Shown here piece by piece: positions 26,359-32,811 of a DNA stretch of 64,000 nt. Numbering within the stretch: position 1 is the first letter of the stretch; each line of letters opens with the position of its first letter. The notes under the pieces were generated by a model. That model saw only the letters and a list, made by a program, of their open reading frames with translations, was not told where the DNA came from and ran no database searches. Made by a program: the position numbers and the translations under genes. Source of the stretch: Collinsella sp. TM09-10AT (GTDB lineage: Bacteria > Actinomycetota > Coriobacteriia > Coriobacteriales > Coriobacteriaceae); assembly GCF_003436275.1 (NCBI RefSeq), contig NZ_QSOP01000009.1, forward strand, positions 26,212 to 90,211, written 5' to 3'.

Positions 26359-26482
26359 CCGGGGCGGGGGCGAACCCAGACGTTCGTCGCGGAGTTGTAG
26401 TTGGCATTGCCGTTGTTGTTGACGTAGCACACGTTGGACGACGAGCCACCCATGACGGAACGCAGCCACCAATTGTACCGAT
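26359..26482 (-). repeat. DGR template repeat (TR)
   Basis: A 124-bp non-coding copy of the 3' end of the variable gene (VR 27097-27220), offset by 738 bases. The two differ at 26396, 26402, 26407, 26408, 26414, 26425, 26435 and 26474. In the coding (minus) sense every one of these is A in the TR. There are 24 such adenines in the TR and 100 other positions, which all match. It lies between avd (23 bases away) and the RT gene, the usual place for a TR. Confidence 0.96.
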
Positions 26483-26505
26483 ATACAAGGCGGGACCGCC
26501 ACCCA

Positions 26506-26976
26506 TTATAGCGAACGAAGGCGCTCTAGCTCGGCCTCGGCCTCCGCTATGCGCTCCTCGGTCGATTTCTTGCCGGTGACGCGCACGTTCTCGCGCGCGC
26601 CCTTGAGCAGCTTGATCTCCTCATCGACCATGTTGGCCAGTGCCTCGAAGCGGTTGGCGTTCACGGGCAGGCCTATGTCCATGAGACACTGCATATCCAG
26701 CATCAGCTGCTCGCAGTCGGCTATCGCCAGCGTCAGGTACCGCTTGCGCTCCAATGCGTTGAACGAGCTGTTGGGGTAGAAGCTGTCGGCGCGGTTGACG
26801 TTGTGCACGATGCTGCGCGCCGTCTCCACCGTTGGCACGGCGTTGAGCAGCCGGTAGGCCTTCGGCACCACGGACGACGAGGCCATCAGCTTGTTGACCT
26901 CCACGCGGATGGCGATGGCCTGCGTGAAGAACTTGTATTCGGACACCTCGCGGTTGCGCTGGTAGACGCCGCTCAC
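26506..26976 (-). CDS. avd: Avd, accessory variability determinant of the DGR
   Basis: A 156-residue helical protein with YKFFTQAIAIRVEVNKLMAS, a core of four predicted helices (AYRLLNAVPTVETARSIVHN; LERKRYLTLAIADCEQLMLD) and a basic/acidic C-terminal helix. Avd proteins form a positively charged pentamer that binds the RT and the TR RNA and is required for mutagenic retrohoming. The start is GTG at 26976 with AGGAGG five bases upstream; the frame continues open to 28377, but that part is a shadow of the variable gene. Size and position between VR gene and TR match known DGRs. Confidence 0.88.
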   Translation of the reverse strand: MSGVYQRNREVSEYKFFTQAIAIRVEVNKLMASSSVVPKAYRLLNAVPTVETARSIVHNVNRADSFYPNSSFNALERKRYLTLAIADCEQLMLDMQCLMDIGLPVNANRFEALANMVDEEIKLLKGARENVRVTGKKSTEERIAEAEAELERLRSL

Positions 26977-27000
26977 GTGCACCTCCTGGGGAAACTGGCG

Positions 27001-27051
27001 AAAAAACCGGCCCGCTTCGCGGGCAGGAGGCGACCGCGCAAGGCGGTCGCC
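27001..27051 (-). terminator. Double hairpin and terminator between variable gene and avd
   Basis: On the minus strand a perfect stem GGCGACCGC/GCGGTCGCC (27029-27051) is followed by GCCCGC/GCGGGC (27010-27024) and then six T (27001-27006). It should end the late tail transcript before avd, so avd-TR-RT may be transcribed separately or by read-through. Confidence 0.75.
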
Positions 27052-27072
27052 TAAAAGCAGAGTATAGAGCAC

Positions 27073-27088
27073 TCGGCTGGCTAGCCGA
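27073..27088. promoter_or_regulatory. Hairpin just downstream of VR, probable DGR cis element
   Basis: TCGGCT-N4-AGCCGA, a perfect 6-bp stem with a 4-base loop, spanning the stop codon of the variable gene and eight bases from the end of VR. Bordetella phage DGRs need a hairpin or cruciform with a 4-base loop at this place for efficient target recognition. Assigned by position and shape. Confidence 0.6.
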
Positions 27089-27989
27089 CGAGGAAGCCGG
27101 GGCGGGGGCGAACCCAGACGTTCGTCGCGGAGTAGTAGTCGGCAGAGCCGTAGTTGTTGACGCAGCACACGTAGGACGACGAGCCACCCATGACGGAACG
27201 CAGCCACCAATCGTACCGATTTCCGTTGAGACGGTGCGCCGTGTCGCGGAACAGGTCGAACTGGCAGTCGAAGCCCACGCTGTAGCCCTTGGTTCCCCAC
27301 ACCGGGCATCCGTACACCTCCATCTCGGACAGCGAGAACACCTTGCCGATATCCTGCCAGCTCCACGAGTTGGAGTCGTTGAGCGCGCCGCTTGCGCTGT
27401 AACGCTCCTCCAGCAGGACGCGCTGGGTAAGCAGGTACTTGGTCAGCCCCTCGGGCAGGCAGGCCTCGAAGGCCGTCTCCCACGCCTTGAGGTTGCTGTT
27501 GAGGTAGGGGCATTTCTGGTCGGCGGTGCCCTGGTTCGTGTTGGTGGTGTTCCACATCAGGAAGCTGTCGTTTGCCACGCCTGTCACTGTTTTTGCCACG
27601 GCCACTGGGGCGGACGCCACGAACGCGATGTGGTGGCCCTTGCTGTTGTCGCCGCAATAAAGATACGGGTCGATGTGGGCCAGCAGGAAGCGCACGGACT
27701 GCTGGGCCGCGACGGCGGATGCGCTCACGAGGGGCACGTCGATGTAGTCCCCGACGCGAAGGCCCGCGAAGTTGCCGACCGCCGCTCGCTTGTGCAGCGC
27801 GTCGTACACGCTGCCGCTGCCGATCTCTCCCGCCAGGATGGTGGCGATGTTCTGCCCGCCGTACTTGCCGATTTGGCCCTGGCGGTTGTACTCGGCGTTG
27901 TTGAGCGCCGTCTGCGCGTTGCTGCGCGCGGTATCGTCGATGACGTTGAGCGACTGGCCGCCGACGACCAGTGTCTTTGCATTTGCCAT
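27081..27989 (-). CDS. DGR-diversified tail-tip protein, probable receptor binding
   Basis: A 302-residue protein. The N-terminal ~90 residues resemble a phage fibre connection (LNNAEYNRQGQIGKYGGQNI). Residues ~95-302 form a DUF6273/C-type-lectin-like domain, with SWSWQDIGKVFSLSEMEVYG and the end DWWLRSVMGGSS followed by VWVRPRPGF, the conserved frame of DGR target proteins. The variable residues 260, 273, 276, 280, 282, 284 and 286 should lie on one exposed face. It follows a coiled-coil fibre gene and precedes avd, so it is probably the receptor-binding tip. AGGAGG precedes the ATG. Confidence 0.9.
   Translation of the reverse strand: MANAKTLVVGGQSLNVIDDTARSNAQTALNNAEYNRQGQIGKYGGQNIATILAGEIGSGSVYDALHKRAAVGNFAGLRVGDYIDVPLVSASAVAAQQSVRFLLAHIDPYLYCGDNSKGHHIAFVASAPVAVAKTVTGVANDSFLMWNTTNTNQGTADQKCPYLNSNLKAWETAFEACLPEGLTKYLLTQRVLLEERYSASGALNDSNSWSWQDIGKVFSLSEMEVYGCPVWGTKGYSVGFDCQFDLFRDTAHRLNGNRYDWWLRSVMGGSSSYVCCVNNYGSADYYSATNVWVRPRPGFLVG
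27097..27220 (-). repeat. DGR variable repeat (VR)
   Basis: The 124-bp 3' part of the variable gene, residues 257-298, homologous to TR. Relative to the TR translation, seven codons changed: residue 260 N to D, 273 N to Y, 276 Y to C, 280 N to Y, 282 N to S (two bases), 284 N to D and 286 N to Y. The GC-rich end CCGGGGCGGGGGCG (27097-27110) lacks coding adenines and fits an initiation-of-mutagenic-homology (IMH) segment. Confidence 0.96.
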
Positions 27990-27998
27990 TTATCCTCC

Positions 27999-28637
27999 TT
28001 AGGCAAGGGTTACCGTGCTGCCCGAGACCGAGCACGTGCCGCCGAACGACACCGTGTCGCCGGACACCGACGCCTTGGATGCCGGGCAGTAGACGGTCCC
28101 GTCCATGTAGATGAACTTCCCCGTCGCGTCGGCGAGCATCGTCGCGAGCTGGCCGTTCTGACGGCGCAGCTCCGCGATATCGGATTCGCCGCCGGCGCCC
28201 TGCGCCACCGAGTTCGCGATCTGCAGCGCCTGGTTCGCGGCGGCCTCGGCATGAGACGCCGCGCCGTTGGCCGCGGCGGCCGCATTGCTCGCCAGCGCAG
28301 TCGAGGCGCTTGCGGTATCGTTCGCGGCATTCGCCTTCTGAACGGCGGCGTTGGCGTTCTCGGTGGCAGTCGAGCACTTCGCGGCGGCCGTTCTGGCAGC
28401 TCCGGCGGCGACGTTGGCGTCATATGCCTGAGTCTTTGCGGTGCCTGCGGCGCTGCTCGCCAGCAACGCGGCGCTCTCGGCCCTCTTTCGCGCCGCCTCG
28501 ACTTCGTCGTAGTTTGCCGGGCGGAACAGGTAGGTGGTGATGCTACCGTCGCTCTCCGTCACGTCGAGGCCGTCGATATAGTCGTCCTCCCCGACCTTCA
28601 CCTCGTAGACGGCGGACCCGTCGCTGTTGTTGGCCAT
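27999..28637 (-). CDS. Alanine-rich coiled-coil tail fibre protein
   Basis: A 212-residue protein. Residues 1-45 contain a small ordered part (VYEVKVGEDDYIDGLDV); residues ~45-160 are Ala/Asn-rich heptads typical of a trimeric coiled coil; the last ~45 residues are predicted beta (GKFIYMDGTVYCPASKASVS). It probably links the tail tip to the variable protein encoded directly downstream. The ATG has a GGAAGGGAAG site. Confidence 0.7.
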   Translation of the reverse strand: MANNSDGSAVYEVKVGEDDYIDGLDVTESDGSITTYLFRPANYDEVEAARKRAESAALLASSAAGTAKTQAYDANVAAGAARTAAAKCSTATENANAAVQKANAANDTASASTALASNAAAAANGAASHAEAAANQALQIANSVAQGAGGESDIAELRRQNGQLATMLADATGKFIYMDGTVYCPASKASVSGDTVSFGGTCSVSGSTVTLA

Positions 28638-28674
28638 GCGGCTTCCCTTCCGCGGGCCTGCGCCCGCACGATAA

Positions 28675-28920
28675 TCAAGCGATGATCCCGATCGCCGTCC
28701 AGAGCGGCGGCGACCCGATGAGGATGGCGCGCTGACCGGGCGCCGCGCCCCGACAGGACGTCGTCATGCAGATGCCGGCGACAACCGAGCCCCCGATGCG
28801 CACGTCGACGGTCCTGGAGTCCGCCGCGACGACGGTGCCGTAGGCGATCGAGACGCCGGGCGCCGAAGGGCCGGCGACGATATCGGCAAGGTCCGCGGCC
28901 AGGGACGGCATGGCGCTCAC
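28675..28920 (-). CDS. Small tail-tip protein of unknown function
   Basis: An 81-residue, mostly beta protein (VSIAYGTVVAADSRTVDVRI), with the sort of small barrel seen in tail hub accessory proteins. It overlaps the stop of 28917-30491 by four bases, so translation is coupled. No family recognised. Confidence 0.65.
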   Translation of the reverse strand: MSAMPSLAADLADIVAGPSAPGVSIAYGTVVAADSRTVDVRIGGSVVAGICMTTSCRGAAPGQRAILIGSPPLWTAIGIIA

Positions 28921-30491
28921 GAGGCATCACCCCTCATGTACATGCGGAGCTCGATCCTCATGGGGCATCCCATCGAGAGCTCGAGGTCCATCTTCCGGAT
29001 GCAGGCGCGGGCGAGCTCGATCCCGACAGACGGCAGCCTGATGGCGCACGCCGAGTAGACGTCCGCCGACGGGTTGAAGATCGCCGTGATGATCGGGCGG
29101 CGGATGACCGAGCACTCGGTGGCGAGCAGGCTCGCCGCCTTCTCGTTCGCAGCCTCGACCGCGAACTGCGTTGCCACAACGCCCTCCTCGACCTTGACCT
29201 GCGCTACGTCGATGTACGATCCGGTCGGCGCGCTAGCGGCAAGGTAGATGTAGCCCGCGCTGTATTCCTCGGACTTGGCCGGGGTGGCCGTGAGCGACAG
29301 CCTCGTCCAGCCTGGCCCGATGGCGACCGTCGCGGTCTCTCCCCCGTCGTCCTCGCGCCAGATTGGCTGGACCCTCACCTGCACCCTCTGCGACGCGTAG
29401 AGGTAAACGGACTCGGTGTACGGCTGGCCCTTCTTGAGGAATATCTTGTCCTGGGCGATGCCGATCTCGCCGGAGCCCGACCCCTTCGTGATGCGGATCG
29501 CCTGGCTGATGCCGCCGATCGGGCACCCGGAAACGCCGACGGTCTCGATGGTCCCCCCGCCGCCGCTGCACCTGAAGGTCGCGCTGTCGTGGGTGCCGTC
29601 TCCGGCGAGCGGGTAGGAGCCGCCGGCGATGACGCTCTCCCCTGACGGGAGGTCGCTGTACTGGTACCGCTTCACGATGCGGCGGCCCGTGGAGACGGTC
29701 GACCACTCGCTCTGCGGGCTGTCGTCCGAGGCCGTTCCCCTGACGCTCTCGCCCTGGGTAGCGAAGTCGACGTGCACCACGTTCACCGCGTCGAAGTCGT
29801 CCTGCTCGTCGGTGAGGTCGGGAAGCACCCGGCAGTCCTCGCCCTCTGAGAAGGTGTGGTCGATCGGCCTCGCCGCCGGTTCCAGGTAACGCCTGAACAG
29901 CACGCGCCCGTAGGCATCGGTCGACGCGCTCCTGAATCCTGCAGCGGAGAGCAGCCTATTGACCGCGCCCAGCTTGTTGTCCGGCGTGTCCGCCGTGGCG
30001 GCGATCCCGAAGACCCATGCCGTCGACAGCGTGTAGTCGCTCGGCTCCGCGATCACCTCGAGCCCGCACCCCTCCGCGATCGCCTTGGCCGCGGAGACCG
30101 CGTTTGCGCCGGCCGGCACGGTGTACGGCTCGTCGAAGTCGTCCTTCGCGAGGTCGTGGAGTCTGCCGTAGAGCGTCGCGATGCCGGTCGCCACCTCGCC
30201 GCTCACCGTGCGGGACGGCGTCGAGCACTCGAAGGTCCCCAGGCACACGGTGCGCGACGCGCCCGAGATCGGGTCCTCCGCGTCGAGGTAGATGCGCACG
30301 AAGTCGTTGCCCATGTCGAGCCTGCCGACGTAGTCCAGCGATGCGGACTCATAGGTGTCCGTGTCCTGGTTGCGGCTGATGCTCCCGCCGGTGAAGCACT
30401 CGATGGCGCCGGCCTCCAGGCCGGTCGACCGCGAAACGCGGGCGTACCGGTAGGAGGTCCTGAACGACGCGAGCCAGATATCATCCGACAC
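28917..30491 (-). CDS. Tail hub/tail-associated protein with carbohydrate-binding-like insert
   Basis: A 524-residue tail protein. The N-terminal half (GAIECFTGGSISRNQDTDTY, YVGRLDMGNDFVRIYLD, LLSAAGFRSASTDAYGRVLF) fits the hub/Gp37-like proteins after the tape measure in siphoviruses. Residues ~300-450 look like a beta-sandwich carbohydrate-binding module (KGQPYTESVYLYAS, GYIYLAASAPTGSYIDVAQV). The gene is placed between the large fibronectin-like protein and the fibre genes. Role in baseplate structure and host wall contact is inferred. Confidence 0.65.
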   Translation of the reverse strand: MSDDIWLASFRTSYRYARVSRSTGLEAGAIECFTGGSISRNQDTDTYESASLDYVGRLDMGNDFVRIYLDAEDPISGASRTVCLGTFECSTPSRTVSGEVATGIATLYGRLHDLAKDDFDEPYTVPAGANAVSAAKAIAEGCGLEVIAEPSDYTLSTAWVFGIAATADTPDNKLGAVNRLLSAAGFRSASTDAYGRVLFRRYLEPAARPIDHTFSEGEDCRVLPDLTDEQDDFDAVNVVHVDFATQGESVRGTASDDSPQSEWSTVSTGRRIVKRYQYSDLPSGESVIAGGSYPLAGDGTHDSATFRCSGGGGTIETVGVSGCPIGGISQAIRITKGSGSGEIGIAQDKIFLKKGQPYTESVYLYASQRVQVRVQPIWREDDGGETATVAIGPGWTRLSLTATPAKSEEYSAGYIYLAASAPTGSYIDVAQVKVEEGVVATQFAVEAANEKAASLLATECSVIRRPIITAIFNPSADVYSACAIRLPSVGIELARACIRKMDLELSMGCPMRIELRMYMRGDAS

Positions 30492-31251
30492 CGTTGGGCT
30501 CCCTCCATCGCTCCCTCTTCGTCGATACGGACACCCTGTAGTCCTCAGGCGCGCACCTGGTGAGCGTCCCCGTGACGGCGGCGAAGCCGCGGTCGCCCAG
30601 ATGGGGTCGCACCCAGGCGCTTCCGTAGCGGCCGAACAGGCCGCGGACGCGCAGGTAGTCGTCCTCCTCGATCGTGAACTCCATCGACTCCTTCATCGAG
30701 AGGTTGCCGCTCTCGAACCCCATGGGCAGGCCGCCGCCGACGAAGTGGAACTGGTCGCGCTCGCGCTCGGGGCTCGCCGAGTACTGCGGCGGGCCGCCCA
30801 TGTTCCTGTCGCCCACGACGACCTCGGAGGCGTCCGGCCCGAAGTTGAGGGCGAACCCGTCGCACGGGCACACGGTCCCCACCTCGGTCGTCGAGGTGGT
30901 TCCGGAGGCCGCGTAGCCGCGCGCGACGTAGGAGAACCCGACGTTGAGCGGCGGCAGGCGGTCGATGACGCTCTGCCCGGACTTGAGGCCGCTCGCGAGC
31001 AGGAGCCTCGAGCCGTCCGCGAGCACGCGCTCGATATCGAACGAGGCGCACGGCGGGAGGCTGTGGACGGTTGCGCGCGTCCCCTTTATGGACATGCCGC
31101 CCCTGATGCGGATGTTGCCCTCGGGCGTCATGGCCATGGGGCCGCGCAGCTTGTGGTCCCTGACGGAGAACTCCGAGATGCCGTCGCGCACCGTGACGAC
31201 GGCTGCGAGCGCGTCGCTGTAGGAGACGTTGACGATGGGCGTGGCGGGCAC
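30481..31251 (-). CDS. C-terminal part of a tail protein split by an in-frame TAG
   Basis: A 256-residue open frame, MPATPIVNVSYSDALAAVVT and onward, in the same frame as 31360-32808. The DNA between them (31251-31360) translates without further stops as IASGLENRSAYVLELTVRGG and so on, so one TAG at 31360-31362 is the only interruption. The beta-rich content (WVRPHLGDRGFAAVTGTL at the end) resembles the distal-tail part of a phage tip protein. It may be dead, made from an internal start, or made by read-through. Confidence 0.6.
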   Translation of the reverse strand: MPATPIVNVSYSDALAAVVTVRDGISEFSVRDHKLRGPMAMTPEGNIRIRGGMSIKGTRATVHSLPPCASFDIERVLADGSRLLLASGLKSGQSVIDRLPPLNVGFSYVARGYAASGTTSTTEVGTVCPCDGFALNFGPDASEVVVGDRNMGGPPQYSASPERERDQFHFVGGGLPMGFESGNLSMKESMEFTIEEDDYLRVRGLFGRYGSAWVRPHLGDRGFAAVTGTLTRCAPEDYRVSVSTKRERWREPNGVG

Positions 31252-31359
31252 GAGCCAGTCGGTCGAGAACGAGCGGGTGACGGTCGTGGACAGGCTCGAG
31301 CCGCCGCGGACGGTGAGCTCGAGGACGTACGCGGACCTGTTCTCCAGGCCGGAGGCGAT

Positions 31360-32808
31360 CTAGTGCGACCGCGCGCCCGCGGCGACCGATGTGTCGGTGA
31401 CCGCGGAGCCGCCGCGCAGCAGCCTCAGGCGCTGGTAGGTGATGCCGGTCTCGTCGACAGCGGTCCAGGCGGCGCGCAGCGGGAGCTCGACGACGGCCTC
31501 GCCGTCCTCCGCGGGGGTCGTGAAGAACGCCTGCGGCGGGTCGGCGACCCTGAACACCGCGTACTCCGACCACGCTCCCCATGAGGGGTCGGCGCCCTTG
31601 GTGCGGACGCGTAGCCGGTAGGTGCCCTTCGCGGACAGGGTCAGGGATGTCGTCGACGCGGGCCCGGTGATGTGGTGCGGGACGGTCTTGCCATCGGGCC
31701 CGACCAGCTCAATCTGCGCCGCCGTCTGGGCTGTCCCGTCGGGGTGGTTCCGCGTCCAGCCGATGGTCGCCGTCGACCCAGTCGGGTAGGCGGGGTCGAC
31801 CCCGGAGACGGCGGGCGCGTACGGCGGGCAGATCGTCGCCACTGCGTTGGATGCCGTCCACGCGGAGAAGACGGTGTCCCCCGCGCCCGCCACGGGCCCC
31901 TCGCGGTAGGTGCGGACCTCGTAGACGACCTTCTCTCCCGCCACGGCAGACGGGTCGGTCATGGTCCAGACGCCCGGCTCCTGTCTGTCGGCGGTAAGGG
32001 CGCGGGGCTTGTAGGTCCTGCCGCCGTCGGAGGTCGCGCGGACATCGAAGCCGCTAATCCAGAACGGGATATCGGGACCCCTGACGACCAGCGAGACCTC
32101 GCCGTCGCCGGAGCGCGATAGCGAGACCGATGCCGGTGGGGAGGGCGTCTTGTAGACGCGCACGGAGCTCGTTCTCTCCGACGTGCCGCCTCGCCAGCGC
32201 GCCCTTACGTCGTAGTCGTAGTAATTGTTTGCCGATGTCGACGTGTCGCGCCAGTTGGAGATCGTGACGCTGTTGTAGGGGTTCTCGGTGTCGCCGCCGT
32301 TGGTATGGCGGTAGACGTTGATGCCGTCGTAGTACTTCCTAGCATCGTCGTCCGGGTGGTTGACCCACTCGAGCTCGGTTGTCCCGTCGGTCGAGCGCGT
32401 GACCCTGAGGTCGGTCGGGGCCGCGGGCTCGTATGCCGGGACCTTGCCGATCCTGGCGCCCTCGCCGCAGGAGGTCGTCGCGCCGACCCCGCCGTAGCCG
32501 TTGACTGCCACGGACTCGGTGTACGCCTCGACCCAGACGTCGTAGTCGTTGTCCTTGCGCTCCGCGTCGGTGTACCCACTGACGGTGACGGCGCGCTTCC
32601 AGGAGGAGGTCGTGTAGCCGTCGCCCGACGCGCGCCAGACGCCGCCGACCTTGACGTGCAGGCGCACGCCGTAGTAGTACCAGTCTCCGAAGTCGACGGT
32701 GGCGGTCCAGTAGATGCGGGCCGTGGTGTCGTTCACGTTCGACACGGACGTGGAGAGGTTGACGGTGTAGTACGTCACGCCTCCCCTGGTCGTCTGCGCT
32801 GATGCCAT
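31360..32808 (-). CDS. Tail protein with fibronectin-type repeats, N-terminal part
   Basis: A 482-residue frame starting MASAQTTRGGVTYYTVNLST. It contains several beta-sandwich repeats of fibronectin type (PAAPTDLRVTRSTDGTTELEW; PSPPASVSLSRSGDGEVSLV; YAPAVSGVDPAYPTGSTATI). It lies directly after the tape measure gene and should be the distal tail protein. It ends at a TAG in the middle of a beta domain; the same frame continues to 30481, so the intact protein would have about 775 residues. Confidence 0.7.
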   Translation of the reverse strand: MASAQTTRGGVTYYTVNLSTSVSNVNDTTARIYWTATVDFGDWYYYGVRLHVKVGGVWRASGDGYTTSSWKRAVTVSGYTDAERKDNDYDVWVEAYTESVAVNGYGGVGATTSCGEGARIGKVPAYEPAAPTDLRVTRSTDGTTELEWVNHPDDDARKYYDGINVYRHTNGGDTENPYNSVTISNWRDTSTSANNYYDYDVRARWRGGTSERTSSVRVYKTPSPPASVSLSRSGDGEVSLVVRGPDIPFWISGFDVRATSDGGRTYKPRALTADRQEPGVWTMTDPSAVAGEKVVYEVRTYREGPVAGAGDTVFSAWTASNAVATICPPYAPAVSGVDPAYPTGSTATIGWTRNHPDGTAQTAAQIELVGPDGKTVPHHITGPASTTSLTLSAKGTYRLRVRTKGADPSWGAWSEYAVFRVADPPQAFFTTPAEDGEAVVELPLRAAWTAVDETGITYQRLRLLRGGSAVTDTSVAAGARSH

Positions 32809-32811
32809 CTG

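Noticed and set aside
26506-28377. 623-residue protein on the minus strand
   Set aside because: Only the last 156 codons are avd; the rest is a shadow frame of the variable protein and the fibre gene with Arg/Gly-rich nonsense sequence.
30481-32808. TAG recoding to an amino acid across the prophage
   Set aside because: TAG is the ordinary stop of several other phage genes (for example 27081-27989, 36331-36720 and 44405-44788), and no suppressor tRNA gene is present.
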